A stretch of 42,001 nucleotides of DNA from an uncultured Oscillibacter sp. (GCA_910588005.1 CAJUQM010000024.1:1-42001), one strand, 5' to 3'; positions 1 through 7,867 are shown, counted from the first letter of the stretch. Notes: generated by a model from the letters alone, not told the origin. Program-made: numbers and translations.

Positions 1-2
1 TG

Positions 3-941
3 GACACTTGGGTTGATACATACGTCGTTCCGAATGTGAAGCCCTACACGGCGGATTCTTACCGCTCGATTTGTGAGAACCATGTGAAGCCCGCTCTTGG
101 CAGGGTGAGGCTGGAACAGCTTACTACTCCTCAAATCCAGCAGTTCTATAATAAACTGCAACGGGAAAAGGGGCTGTCCGCAAAGACCATTAAAAATGTT
201 CATGGGGCGCTTCACAAGGCTTTGAATCAGGCTGTTAAAATTGGTTCTATTCGCCACAATCCCGCCGATGCCTGTGACTTGCCGAAGGTGTATCAAAAAG
301 AAATCGCGCCCTTGGAACAGGAAGAAATCTCCCGGTTCCTGGAGGCGATTCAAGGGCACGCCTATGAATTGCTGTTCCTGGTCACTCTGTTCACCGGTAT
401 GCGGCAGGGGGAGGTCCTGGGCCTTACCTGGGACTGCGTAGACTTCCAGAGCAACACGCTTTACATCAACAAGCAGCTGCAAAAGAGCAAGAAAGTGGGC
501 GGAGAATACCAGTTGATTCCCACGAAGAACGGCAAGGCCCGGCTGATTACCGTTGCGCCCTCCGTCATGGCGGCGTTGAAGCGGCAGAAGGTCAAACAGG
601 CGCAAGCGCAATTGTGCGCCGGTCCCGCCTGGGAGAACAAAGAGGGGTTTGTATTCACAAATGCCCTGGGCGGACACCTGGCCCATTTCACGGTCTACAA
701 GGAGTTCAAGAAAATCGTTTGCAGTATCGGCCTGGACAATGCCCGATTTCACGACCTGCGCCATTCCTACGCCGTGGCGGCAATCGAAAGCGGGGACGAC
801 ATCAAGACCGTGCAGGGAAATTTGGGCCATGCCACCGCCGCCTTTACGCTGAATATCTACGCCCACACCACCCAAAAGATGCGCCAGCAGTCCGCTGACC
901 GGATGGAGCGGTTTATTCAAGCGGTCTCCGGGGCCAAGTAA
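3..941 (+). CDS. Tyrosine recombinase / phage-type integrase (5' end outside window)
   Basis: Site-specific recombinase that would integrate and excise a mobile element. The reading frame is open to the left edge, and the residues before the first possible start (GTG at 36) still fit the SAM-like core-binding domain, so the gene begins outside the window. The catalytic domain is complete: the first Arg in the TGMRQGEVLGL segment, a beta-hairpin region with Lys, HDLRHSYA (HxxR), LGHAT and the nucleophile Tyr in LNIYAH. It ends 82 bp before the 3' end of a tRNA-Ser gene, the usual place for the attachment site of such an integrase, so the element it belongs to should extend to the left. Length and motifs fit Gram-positive ICE and phage integrases. 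Confident on family; the type of element is unknown. Confidence 0.93.
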   Translation, partial: DTWVDTYVVPNVKPYTADSYRSICENHVKPALGRVRLEQLTTPQIQQFYNKLQREKGLSAKTIKNVHGALHKALNQAVKIGSIRHNPADACDLPKVYQKEIAPLEQEEISRFLEAIQGHAYELLFLVTLFTGMRQGEVLGLTWDCVDFQSNTLYINKQLQKSKKVGGEYQLIPTKNGKARLITVAPSVMAALKRQKVKQAQAQLCAGPAWENKEGFVFTNALGGHLAHFTVYKEFKKIVCSIGLDNARFHDLRHSYAVAAIESGDDIKTVQGNLGHATAAFTLNIYAHTTQKMRQQSADRMERFIQAVSGAK

Positions 942-982
942 CAATCAGGGCATAATAAGGGAAAAAATAAGGGAAAAAACAA

Positions 983-1023
983 AGAGAAAACCCTGGAACC
1001 ATTGCAATTCCAAGGTTTTCTCT
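983..1023 (-). terminator. Terminator-like hairpin at the tRNA-Ser(GCU) 3' end, possible att region
   Basis: The 16-nt arms 983-998 and 1008-1023 are complementary with one mismatch. Read on the minus strand, the hairpin follows the tRNA CCA end directly and is followed by a T-rich run (960-982), so it can terminate the tRNA transcript. It also separates the integrase from the tRNA, which makes it a candidate for, or neighbour of, the attachment core. Confidence 0.6.
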
Positions 1024-1115
1024 GGCGCGGAAGGAGGGATTTGAACCCTCGCGCCGGTTTTATCCAGCCTACTCCCTTAGCAGGGGAGCCCCTTCGGCCA
1101 CTTGGGTACTTCCGC
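1023..1115 (-). tRNA. tRNA-Ser (anticodon GCU)
   Basis: On the minus strand the sequence folds as a class II tRNA. It has a 7 bp acceptor stem (GCGGAAG with CTTCCGC), the anticodon loop CTGCTAA with anticodon GCT, a long variable arm typical of serine tRNAs, and a T-loop of the GGTTCAAATCC type. The 3' CCA is encoded (1023-1025). It decodes AGC/AGU. It is the second of two tandem serine tRNA genes and its 3' end faces the integrase, so it may be the integration target. Confidence 0.95.
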
Positions 1116-1140
1116 AGGTCTATATAAACTTCAGAAAAAT

Positions 1141-1228
1141 TGGCGGAGAGAGTGGGATTCGAACCCACGGAGACTTGCGCCTCGCCGGTTTTCAAGACCG
1201 GTTCCTTCAACCACTCGGACATCTCTCC
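1141..1228 (-). tRNA. tRNA-Ser (anticodon UGA)
   Basis: Minus-strand class II tRNA with a 7 bp acceptor stem (GGAGAGA with TCTCTCC), the anticodon loop CTTGAAA (anticodon TGA), a long variable arm, the T-loop GGTTCGAATCC and an encoded CCA at 1141-1143. It decodes UCA and related UCN codons. It lies 25 bp upstream of the tRNA-Ser(GCU) gene and is probably cotranscribed with it. Confidence 0.95.
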
Positions 1229-1267
1229 GTAGCTCTGTGGGGCGCCCACCTCTCAAACACTTGAAGT

Positions 1268-1297
1268 ATGATACCATATGCGAAACCAGTTTGTCAA
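1268..1297 (-). promoter_or_regulatory. SigA-type promoter of the tRNA-Ser pair
   Basis: On the minus strand there is a perfect -35 TTGACA (1292-1297), an 18 bp spacer and a -10 TATCAT (1268-1273). It lies about 40 bp upstream of the tRNA-Ser(UGA) 5' end. It is the only good promoter before the tRNA pair. Confidence 0.7.
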
Positions 1298-1344
1298 CAA
1301 GTTTGTTGCGTCCTGTCCAAAATTTCCCGCCGCCGTTCTCCGCT

Positions 1345-2094
1345 TTAACGAGGTGTAAAATACCAGGTCTCCCCTGCTCTACAGGCCCGCACCCCAAAAA
1401 CCCGGTCGATCTCTCCGCTCTCATACAGTGTCTCCGCACCGGCGCACAACACCAGCCGCCCCTGCTCCAGCAGGACGGTCTGATGGCTGTATCCCAGTGC
1501 CTGGGCCAGATCGTGGAGCACCATCACTATGGTCTTTCCCCGGCTGTTCAGCGTCCGGATCAGTCCCAGCACCTCAAACTGACGGCCCAGGTCCAGGTAG
1601 GTAGTCGGTTCATCCAGAAAAATCACCTCTGTCTCCTGGGCCAGAGCCATGGCCAGGTACACCCGCTGCCGTTCGCCGCCGGAAAGCTCCCGCAGATCCC
1701 GGCCGGCCCAGGCCGATACGCCTGTCTCCTCCATGGCCCGCTCTACCGCTGCCCGGTCCGCTTGACGCAGCTGCCGTGAGAGTCCCAAATGCGGAAACCG
1801 CCCATGCGCCACCAATCCTCCCACTGTGATGGAGGGCACGGTCCGCACCTGGGGCATAAAAGAGGCGGCCCGGGCAAACTCTTTGCGGCCATAGTCAGAG
1901 ACGGACCGTCCGTCCATCAGAATCTCTCCCCCGGATAGCGGCAGCTGCCGGACCGCCGCCCGCAGAAGGGTGGTCTTTCCACAGCCATTGGGACCGATGA
2001 CCGCCGTGATCTTTCCCCGTGGTATGTGAAGCGAGACATCCCGCACCGCCGGCACGCCGCCGTATCCGGCCGTCACATGGCAAAATTCAATCAT
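1345..2094 (-). CDS. ABC transporter ATP-binding protein, FecE/BtuD type
   Basis: Cytoplasmic ATPase that should energise uptake of an iron-siderophore, haem or corrinoid complex through the FecCD permease encoded just upstream. Visible motifs are Walker A GPNGCGKTT (about residues 34-42), a Q-loop region, the ABC signature LSGGERQR, Walker B VIFLDEPT and the switch His in VLHD. At 249 residues it has the usual length for FecE/FepC/BtuD. Its ATG overlaps the permease stop by 8 nt (ATGATTGA), which suggests translational coupling. Substrate cannot be told from the ATPase. The 3' side has no clear T-tailed terminator before the tRNA promoter. Confidence 0.93.
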   Translation of the reverse strand: MIEFCHVTAGYGGVPAVRDVSLHIPRGKITAVIGPNGCGKTTLLRAAVRQLPLSGGEILMDGRSVSDYGRKEFARAASFMPQVRTVPSITVGGLVAHGRFPHLGLSRQLRQADRAAVERAMEETGVSAWAGRDLRELSGGERQRVYLAMALAQETEVIFLDEPTTYLDLGRQFEVLGLIRTLNSRGKTIVMVLHDLAQALGYSHQTVLLEQGRLVLCAGAETLYESGEIDRVFGVRACRAGETWYFTPR

Positions 2095-3058
2095 ATACCC
2101 GTCCTCTCTTGTGATGCAGCAGCAAATACAGGAAAAACGGTCCCCCCAGCAGGGACATTACGATTCCAACCGGCAGCTCAAACGGCGCGAACAGCAGCCG
2201 GGACGCCACATCACACAGCAATACGAAGCTACCTCCCATCAGCGCCGCCGCCGGCAGCAGCCAACGGTTGTCCCCGCCTATCAGCCTCCGGGCCATATGA
2301 GGTACCAGCAATCCCACAAAGCCCAGCAGACCGGAAAAGCTCACTGCCGCCCCTGCCAGCAGCGCCGCCGCCAAAATCGCCAGAAAGCGGGTCCGCCCCA
2401 CATGGAGGCCAAGACCTGCGGCGCTCTCCTCCCCCAGCCGCAGCACATCCAGGTCCGACGCCAGAAAAAACGCCAGCAGAGCACCTGCCGCAAGATACAC
2501 CCCGGCAGACCGGACGGACGACAGTGCTACGCCGTTAAATCCCCCCAGCATAAAAGCCGTAGCTCCTATCGCCGTGTCCGGATCCAGCAGCGTCAGGGCA
2601 TTGCTGCCGGCAGTCAGCATACTGTTGACCGCGATCCCCGCCAGAATCAGTGTGGTACGGGAAAGTCCCGCTTTTACCGCCAGAATATAGATAAAAAGAG
2701 CCGTTCCCAAGGCCCCAAGGAAGGCTGCCAGGGACATCATGCCCGCCGCCCCCGGAGCCAGGACCCCCGCCAGCATGGCGGCAAAGCCCGCTCCGGCGTT
2801 GACGCCGATGATATTGGGGCTTGCCATGGCGTTGTTCAATACCGCCTGAATCAACGCTCCCGCCAGCGCCAGGGCACAGCCGGCCAGCCCCCCCGCCAGC
2901 GTACGGGGAATCCGGACATAGAGCACAATCCGCAGCACCGCGTCATCGGGATCTCCCTGGCGGAGGGCCTTCAGCAGTTCCCCCAGGGGAATGTTCTGGC
3001 TGCCGCACCGCAGACTCAGCAGCGCCGCGGCGCACAGGGCGGCGGCCAACAGTGTCAT
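2087..3058 (-). CDS. FecCD-family ABC transporter permease
   Basis: Integral membrane permease of the BtuC/FecCD family, likely a homodimer or part of one with the neighbouring ATPase. Many hydrophobic helices follow one another, and GLLGFVGLLVPHMARRLIGGD near the C-terminus is the family's conserved coupling region. The frame can be opened further upstream to 3187, but that extension overlaps the binding-protein gene and is rich in Arg, Ser and Cys, unlike a membrane protein. The ATG at 3058 (MTLLAAALC) gives 323 residues, normal for the family, and lies 19 bp after the stop of the binding protein. It is the middle gene of a three-gene operon. Family is certain; substrate is not. Confidence 0.92.
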   Translation of the reverse strand: MTLLAAALCAAALLSLRCGSQNIPLGELLKALRQGDPDDAVLRIVLYVRIPRTLAGGLAGCALALAGALIQAVLNNAMASPNIIGVNAGAGFAAMLAGVLAPGAAGMMSLAAFLGALGTALFIYILAVKAGLSRTTLILAGIAVNSMLTAGSNALTLLDPDTAIGATAFMLGGFNGVALSSVRSAGVYLAAGALLAFFLASDLDVLRLGEESAAGLGLHVGRTRFLAILAAALLAGAAVSFSGLLGFVGLLVPHMARRLIGGDNRWLLPAAALMGGSFVLLCDVASRLLFAPFELPVGIVMSLLGGPFFLYLLLHHKRGRVYD

Positions 3059-3077
3059 CACCGCCGTCCGTTTCGTA

Positions 3078-4037
3078 TTAGATTTTGCCCGCAAGCTCCG
3101 GATACAGGATCTGCGCGAGATAGGCATAGCTCTCCCCCCAGCGCGTGTTTGGCTTGTAGTGGAATAACTCCTTTGGCAGCAGCACATACCGGCCGTCTTT
3201 TACGGCGCTGAGTCCCGCCCAGGCGGGGTTCTCCTCGAAGGCCTGCGACATAAACTCCAGCGCCTTGTCCTCCGCACCCATGGTGGTAATCAAGATGAAA
3301 TCCGGATCGGCGGCAACCACCTCCTCCAAGCTCACATCCTCCAGCAGGCTCTCATAGCGGTCCACGAGGTTGTCCGCACCCAGATCCCGCAGGATCACAC
3401 CGGCCAGATTGTCGTCTCCCTTGGCCTTGGCCCCGGTGGAATAGGCCCGGATCAGCAGCGCCGTGGGACGGCTTCTCCCCTCCGCCGCCTCCAGAACGCT
3501 GTCAATCCGCTTTTGTACCGCAAGGCCGTTCTCCTGATAGAGGTCCTGCCGGCCAGTCATCCGGCAGAACTGCTCCAGCATGGTCAAATAGTCTGCAAAG
3601 GCGTCCACCCGGTAGTAGGCGTGGGGGACCCCCGCCGCCGCCAATCCCCCGTGGAGTTTCACCTGGCTGGCAATATCGGCGGAGAGAATCACAAAGTCCG
3701 GATCCAGGGCTAAAATCTCCTCAAAACCGGGTTCCTTCACCGTACCCACAACGGCCACATCCTCTCCCAGCTCCAACCCCCGTTCGCTTACGGCATCCTC
3801 CGTGGTTCCCGCCAGAGTTCCGCCGGCAAGGAGCCACGTCTCCGCAAAGCTGCCGTAGAGGGACACCACCCGCTCCCAGCTGTCCAAATCCACCTCATAT
3901 CCCAAGGCATCGGTAAAGGCGGCAGCCTCCGGCGGCAGGGTCAAAACCGGGTCCGGGGCGCCGCGGCTCTCTGCAGACCCGGCGGAGCACCCCGCCAGCA
4001 GCAGCGCCGCACAGAGTATACTGAACGCTTTCTTCAT
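3078..4037 (-). CDS. FecB/BtuF-type substrate-binding lipoprotein
   Basis: Extracellular binding protein for the FecCD-type importer. The N-terminus has a positively charged start, a hydrophobic stretch and lipobox LLAGC (Cys17), so it should be a membrane-anchored lipoprotein. The body has the Fe3+-siderophore/B12-binding fold signature: VVSLYGSFAETWLLAG early, DFVILSADIASQ after the first lobe, and a long linker helix before the C-terminal lobe (DFILITTMGAED). The ATG at 4037 is preceded by AGGAAAG; a GTG two codons earlier (4043) is the alternative. First gene of the operon binding protein-permease-ATPase. The ligand (ferri-siderophore, haem or corrinoid) cannot be decided from sequence; the adjacent siroheme enzyme hints at iron or tetrapyrrole nutrition but proves nothing. 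Confidence 0.9.
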   Translation of the reverse strand: MKKAFSILCAALLLAGCSAGSAESRGAPDPVLTLPPEAAAFTDALGYEVDLDSWERVVSLYGSFAETWLLAGGTLAGTTEDAVSERGLELGEDVAVVGTVKEPGFEEILALDPDFVILSADIASQVKLHGGLAAAGVPHAYYRVDAFADYLTMLEQFCRMTGRQDLYQENGLAVQKRIDSVLEAAEGRSRPTALLIRAYSTGAKAKGDDNLAGVILRDLGADNLVDRYESLLEDVSLEEVVAADPDFILITTMGAEDKALEFMSQAFEENPAWAGLSAVKDGRYVLLPKELFHYKPNTRWGESYAYLAQILYPELAGKI

Positions 4038-4082
4038 ATTCACACCACTTTCCTGCTTTCAAACAAAATATCCAAAAAACAG

Positions 4083-4111
4083 TTGTTACAAACCGCCTCT
4101 TATGGTAAACT
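4083..4111 (+). promoter_or_regulatory. SigA-type promoter of the sulfite reductase gene
   Basis: -35 TTGTTA (4083-4088), 17 bp spacer and -10 TAAACT (4106-4111). The leader then holds a 7 bp hairpin (4129-4135 with 4140-4146) that ends just before the AGGAGG ribosome site at 4149-4154, so it might affect translation. Confidence 0.55.
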
Positions 4112-4162
4112 AGATATACGAGATTTTAGCCGGGATTCCTCCCGGCACAGGAGGAATAGACA

Positions 4163-5704
4163 ATGGAAACCATCCATCCTGAGAGCTGGAAGCAAGATCT
4201 GCCCGCCTTCCGGGAGAAAACCGCCGCCTTCTACGCCGGAGAATTGGACAAGGCCGCCTACAAGGGGTTCTCAGGCCTCTACGGCAGCTACGCCCAGAAG
4301 GGCGGAAACGCCAATATGCTCCGCCTTCGGATGACGGCCGGCCGGGTGACGCCGGAAAAGCTGGCCTTCACCGCCAAGGCCATTCGGGAGCATAAAATAT
4401 CCCGGGTCCACTTCACCACCTGCCAGACCATTCAGCTCCATGATCTGGACGGCCAGACTGCCGGAGACATCATGGAGGCAGCCCTGGATGCCGGAATCGT
4501 CACCATGGGCGGAGGAGGAGACTATCCCCGCAACGTCATGTGCTCTCCCCTATCCGGTACCGAGAAAGACGAGTATTTTGACGTTCTGCCCTGGGCGGAG
4601 GCCGCCGGAGCGTATTTGATGACCTTTATCAAGGCGGAAAAAATGCCGCGAAAGTTAAAGGTAGGCTTCTCCAATTCCCCCCAAAACGCCACCCATGCCA
4701 CCTACCGGGACTTGGGCTTTGCCGCCCGGCCCGACGGGAAATTTGACGTTTACAGCGCCGGCGGCCTGGGGAATAATCCCCGCTTTGGCGTCAAGGTGGC
4801 GGAAGCTGTGGACCCATCCAAAATTCTCTACTATATTAAGGCCATGTGGCTGACCTTCTTAGCCTATGGCAACTATGAAAACCGGGGCAAAGCCCGCACC
4901 CGCTACATGCAGGAGTCCTGCGGCGGCCCGGAGCGCTATGCCAAAGCGTACGGAGAAAAGCTGGCGGAGGTCTTTGCCTCCGGTGAAAGCCTGGATCTGG
5001 ACCTTCACCCCGCCGCTGTGGAAAAGACGGGGGACGGCTCCGTTGTCTCCGGTCCCCGCGTACTGGAACAAAAACAGCCCGGCCTTTACACCGTGGTGTG
5101 GCACCCCATCGGCGGGCAGCCGGACCCGGGGGTGTTCTGCGCCGTCAGCGACGCTGTGGAGAAGATGCCGGGCGCGGAAATGCGCCTCTCTCCCGATGAA
5201 ACCGCCTATCTTATCAATCTCAACGGAGCTGAGGCCCGGACAATGCTGAATCTGACCCACGACAGCGCCAAAACCCTCTTTGAATCCTCCGTCAGCTGTA
5301 TCGGTGGCACGGTCTGCCAGGTGGGGATCCGGGACTCTCAGGGCCTGTTGGCCGCCTGTGTGGCGGCCGTCCGGGATGCGGGTATTCCAGACGGCGCTCT
5401 GCCCCGGATTCACATCTCCGGCTGCCCCTCCTCCTGCGGCACCCACCAGACGGGCGTCATCGGTTTCCGGGGCGCGTCTAAACTGGTGGACGGCAAACCC
5501 CAGTCCGCCTTCACCCTGTTCATAGGCGGAGACAGCCGCCAGGGTCAAGAGGTCATGGGCCGGGAGCTGGGCGTGATCCTGGAAACACACATCCCCGCTT
5601 TCTTAGTGGAGGTCGGCCGGGCCGCGTCCGGTCAGGGCTTCGCCGCCTGGCGAAGAACCGATCCCACCGCGCTGGAGGCCATTGCCGCCAGATACCTCGT
5701 CTGA
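4163..5704 (+). CDS. Siroheme/[4Fe-4S] sulfite or nitrite reductase, stand-alone
   Basis: Cytoplasmic reductase carrying a coupled siroheme and [4Fe-4S] cluster; it would reduce sulfite to sulfide or nitrite to ammonia with ferredoxin or a similar donor. Two ferredoxin-like half-domains (roughly residues 50-110 and 300-355) alternate with the two catalytic domains. The four cluster/siroheme cysteines are present as Cys379-x5-Cys385 and Cys421-x3-Cys425 in SGCPSSCG. The 513-residue length fits NirA/Sir-type enzymes. Start ATG follows AGGAGGAATAGACA. No siroheme synthase, APS reductase or flavoprotein subunit is next to it, so it is a single-gene unit with its own promoter and terminator. Sulfite and nitrite specificity cannot be separated by eye. 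Confidence 0.88.
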   Translation: METIHPESWKQDLPAFREKTAAFYAGELDKAAYKGFSGLYGSYAQKGGNANMLRLRMTAGRVTPEKLAFTAKAIREHKISRVHFTTCQTIQLHDLDGQTAGDIMEAALDAGIVTMGGGGDYPRNVMCSPLSGTEKDEYFDVLPWAEAAGAYLMTFIKAEKMPRKLKVGFSNSPQNATHATYRDLGFAARPDGKFDVYSAGGLGNNPRFGVKVAEAVDPSKILYYIKAMWLTFLAYGNYENRGKARTRYMQESCGGPERYAKAYGEKLAEVFASGESLDLDLHPAAVEKTGDGSVVSGPRVLEQKQPGLYTVVWHPIGGQPDPGVFCAVSDAVEKMPGAEMRLSPDETAYLINLNGAEARTMLNLTHDSAKTLFESSVSCIGGTVCQVGIRDSQGLLAACVAAVRDAGIPDGALPRIHISGCPSSCGTHQTGVIGFRGASKLVDGKPQSAFTLFIGGDSRQGQEVMGRELGVILETHIPAFLVEVGRAASGQGFAAWRRTDPTALEAIAARYLV

Positions 5705-5772
5705 TGATACCATATTCTCTCATCAATTGCCAGCGGCAATTCCCCCGTTCTGTTTCAAATTCAGAATCTTTA

Positions 5773-5820
5773 AAAACGGCGGCGCACCGGGAAGATGCGC
5801 CGCCGTTTTGATAATTTTTT
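5773..5820 (+). terminator. Rho-independent terminator of the reductase gene
   Basis: A perfect 14 bp stem (5773-5786 with 5796-5809), 9-nt loop, then TTGATAATTTTTT. It closes the reductase transcript before the next promoter. Confidence 0.85.
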
Positions 5821-5840
5821 CTATATGGGCAAAAATTCCA

Positions 5841-5869
5841 TTGCTTTTTTTTCTTTTTTCCGGTATACT
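5841..5869 (+). promoter_or_regulatory. Promoter of the aldolase-isomerase operon
   Basis: -35 TTGCTT (5841-5846), 17 bp spacer made almost entirely of T, and -10 TATACT (5864-5869). It lies about 87 bp upstream of the aldolase start and is the only good promoter before the operon aldolase-cupin-SDR-isomerase. Confidence 0.6.
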
Positions 5870-5900
5870 CGAAACCGTAAAAGGTCGACCAATTTTAACA

Positions 5901-5937
5901 CCGCCGTTTTCCGTCCACGAAAAACGACGGTATTTTT
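5901..5937 (+). promoter_or_regulatory. Leader hairpin with T-run (possible attenuator)
   Basis: In the short leader between the promoter and the aldolase start, 5901-5910 (CCGCCGTTTT) pairs with 5921-5930 (AAAACGACGG) with one mismatch, followed by TATTTTT. The shape is that of a weak intrinsic terminator inside the leader. No alternative antiterminator fold was recognised, so attenuation is only a possibility. Confidence 0.35.
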
Positions 5938-5955
5938 AAAAAGAGAGGTGTTTTT

Positions 5956-6615
5956 TTGGAGCGTTACGAAAGCGTCCGTCAGGAGATCTGCACCGTCTGC
6001 CATCTCCTTTACCAGCGGGGCTATGTGGTCAGCAACGACGGCAATGTCTCCGCCCGGGTAGAGGAGAACAAGGTTCTGATCACCCCCTCCGGAGTTGGGA
6101 AGGGCCGCATGACACCGGATATGCTGGTCCTATGCGATTTGGAGGGCAACATTTTAGAGGGTGACCGCCATCCCTCCTCCGAGAGCAAAATGCACCTGAT
6201 GGTCTACCGGGAACGGCCGGACATCCACGCAGTGGTCCATGCCCATCCGCCCCTGTCTACCGCCTGCGCTGTCTGCCGCCGTCCCTTGAAGGAGCGGTAT
6301 CTGGCAGAGATGGTCATCGGTTTGGGAGAGATCCCCGTCACGGAGTTCGCCATGCTCTCTACCGACGAGGTGCCAAACAGCGTCCTGCCCTTTGTTCACA
6401 CCCACAACGCGGTATTGCTGGCCAACCACGGCTCTCTGTCCTGGGGTCCCACCCTCCTCTCCGCCTTTGACCGGCTGGAGGTGGTGGAGCAGACCGCTAA
6501 GGTCTATTATTACGTGGACCGCATGGGCGGCGGCGTGGAGATCACGCAGGAGCAAGCAGACACTTTGCGTTCCATGACCGGTTTTTACGAAAAACTGGCG
6601 CAAAAGCGAAGCTGA
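5956..6615 (+). CDS. Class II sugar-phosphate aldolase (FucA / DrdA-like)
   Basis: Zinc-dependent aldolase that would cleave a ketose 1-phosphate to dihydroxyacetone phosphate and an aldehyde. Conserved residues match L-fuculose-phosphate aldolase: the catalytic Glu76 in HPSSESK, zinc ligands His95 and His97 in VHAHPP, and His158 in LANHG. At 219 residues it has the family length. The only in-frame start after an upstream stop (5896) is TTG at 5956, preceded by AGAGAGGTG; a TTG start may keep expression low. It opens an operon with a cupin, an SDR and an MtnA-type isomerase. In the 5-deoxyribose (drd) and methylthioadenosine DHAP-shunt pathways the same two enzyme families act in sequence, so 5-deoxyribulose-1-P, methylthioribulose-1-P or ribulose-1-P are the likely substrates (inference). 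Confidence 0.87.
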   Translation: MERYESVRQEICTVCHLLYQRGYVVSNDGNVSARVEENKVLITPSGVGKGRMTPDMLVLCDLEGNILEGDRHPSSESKMHLMVYRERPDIHAVVHAHPPLSTACAVCRRPLKERYLAEMVIGLGEIPVTEFAMLSTDEVPNSVLPFVHTHNAVLLANHGSLSWGPTLLSAFDRLEVVEQTAKVYYYVDRMGGGVEITQEQADTLRSMTGFYEKLAQKRS

Positions 6616-6629
6616 GGAGGAAAAATCCC

Positions 6630-7094
6630 ATGGCTTACAGCGCGCAGGAACTGATCCGGCTGCTGTCCCTGCAGCCCCATCCCGAAGGAGGCTGGTTCGC
6701 CTTTCGCGAAAGCAGCGGAACCCCGGTCCCCGTACCCGGCTTCTCCGGAGAGCGGGAGACATGCAGCTATATCTACTATCTCTTGCAAAAGGGCGAAATC
6801 TCCCGCTGGCACCGCCTTCAGGCGGCGGAGGTCTGGGCCTGGCATCAGGGCGGCAGCCTGCTGATGACGCTGGGCGGGGACGGCAAAGCGCCCGCGGCGG
6901 AGCAGACGCTTTCCCTGGGTCCCCGGCTGGAGGCAGGAGAGCAGTTTCAGATGCTGGCCCCTCCCGGCCAGTGGCAAACTACCCGGGTAGTAGACGGAGA
7001 TTTTGTCCTGGTATCCTGCGTGGTATGCCCTGCGTACCACGATGAGGACTGCCTGCTGCCGGAATCCCCTCTGCCAAATGAGATCTACAGTTAA
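6630..7094 (+). CDS. DUF985 (cupin_5) family protein
   Basis: A small single-domain cupin of the DUF985 family, recognised by the LQPHPEGGWF signature near the N-terminus and the following beta-strand pattern (YIYYLLQKGEISRWHRLQAAEVWAWH). Members form an RmlC-like barrel; their reaction is not established. The ATG at 6630 has GAGGAGG upstream and starts 14 bp after the aldolase stop, so the two are cotranscribed. Its place between an aldolase and an SDR suggests handling of a sugar or aldehyde intermediate, for example epimerisation or mutarotation, but this is inference. 154 residues, typical for the family. Confidence 0.85.
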   Translation: MAYSAQELIRLLSLQPHPEGGWFAFRESSGTPVPVPGFSGERETCSYIYYLLQKGEISRWHRLQAAEVWAWHQGGSLLMTLGGDGKAPAAEQTLSLGPRLEAGEQFQMLAPPGQWQTTRVVDGDFVLVSCVVCPAYHDEDCLLPESPLPNEIYS

Positions 7095-7108
7095 AGGAGG
7101 CCTCTCCC

Positions 7109-7867
7109 ATGGATCTGTCTCTTTTCTCCCTGGAGGGAAAAACCGCTCTGGTCACCGGCGTCAGCCGGGGACTGGGGCAGGCGATGGCAGCCGCCCTGGC
7201 TAAGGCCGGAGCCGATATTGTGGGCGTAGGCCCCCGGGGCCTGGGTTCCACCCGTTCCATGATCGAATCCGCGGGCCGCCGGGCCTTTGAGGTCAAGGCG
7301 GATTTGAGCGCCGGCAATACCGCCGCCGCCGTGGCGGAGGAAGCCATCGCCGCTTTCGGCAAAATTGATATTTTGGTGAACAATGCCGGAATCATTAGGC
7401 TCTCTCCGGCGCAGGAACACACCATGGAGGACTTTGACGCGGTGATGGAACTCAACCTCCGCTCCCTCTTTTTGCTGACCCGCGATATCGCCCGGCAGAT
7501 GATTGCTCTGGGTCACGGAAAAATCATCAACACCTGCTCCGTCCAATCCTTCCGGGGCGGCTCCGGAGATGCGGCATACGTGGCCAGCAAGCATGCCGTC
7601 CACGGCCTGACCCGGGCCTGGGCCAACGAGTGGGGCCGGTACAATATCCAGGTCAACGGCATCGCGCCCGGGTACATGGTCACAGACAACACCGCCACGC
7701 TCCGGCAGAACCGGGAAGCCGTGGCCGCCATCACCTCCCAAATTCCCATGGGCCGGTGGGGCCGGCCGGAGGACCTGATGGGTCCCGTGATTTTTTTGGC
7801 CTCCGCCGCCTCTGATTATGTCAATGGCCATCTGTTGACGGCGGACGGCGGATACCTCAACGCCTGA
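7109..7867 (+). CDS. Short-chain dehydrogenase/reductase, KduD-like
   Basis: NAD(P)-dependent classical SDR: cofactor motif TGVSRGLG (residues 16-23), NNAG (91-94), a catalytic Ser in the NTCSVQS segment (Ser144/147), Tyr157 and Lys161 in YVASK, and the C-terminal ADGGY. Overall it looks most like 2-dehydro-3-deoxy-D-gluconate 5-dehydrogenase (KduD) and gluconate 5-dehydrogenase. It sits 14 bp after the cupin gene with AAAGGAGG as ribosome site. In this context it could interconvert a sugar or reduce the aldehyde released by the aldolase. No other pectin or gluconate genes are near, which argues against a simple KduD role. Confidence 0.88.
   Translation: MDLSLFSLEGKTALVTGVSRGLGQAMAAALAKAGADIVGVGPRGLGSTRSMIESAGRRAFEVKADLSAGNTAAAVAEEAIAAFGKIDILVNNAGIIRLSPAQEHTMEDFDAVMELNLRSLFLLTRDIARQMIALGHGKIINTCSVQSFRGGSGDAAYVASKHAVHGLTRAWANEWGRYNIQVNGIAPGYMVTDNTATLRQNREAVAAITSQIPMGRWGRPEDLMGPVIFLASAASDYVNGHLLTADGGYLNA

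Noticed and set aside
2111..3211. A 366-codon plus-strand frame opposite the FecCD permease
   Set aside because: Gln/Arg-rich antisense reading; the minus strand encodes a typical permease with overlapping operon partners.
5795..6061. Short frames over the aldolase promoter and leader
   Set aside because: They run through a promoter and hairpin and end inside the aldolase gene in another frame.
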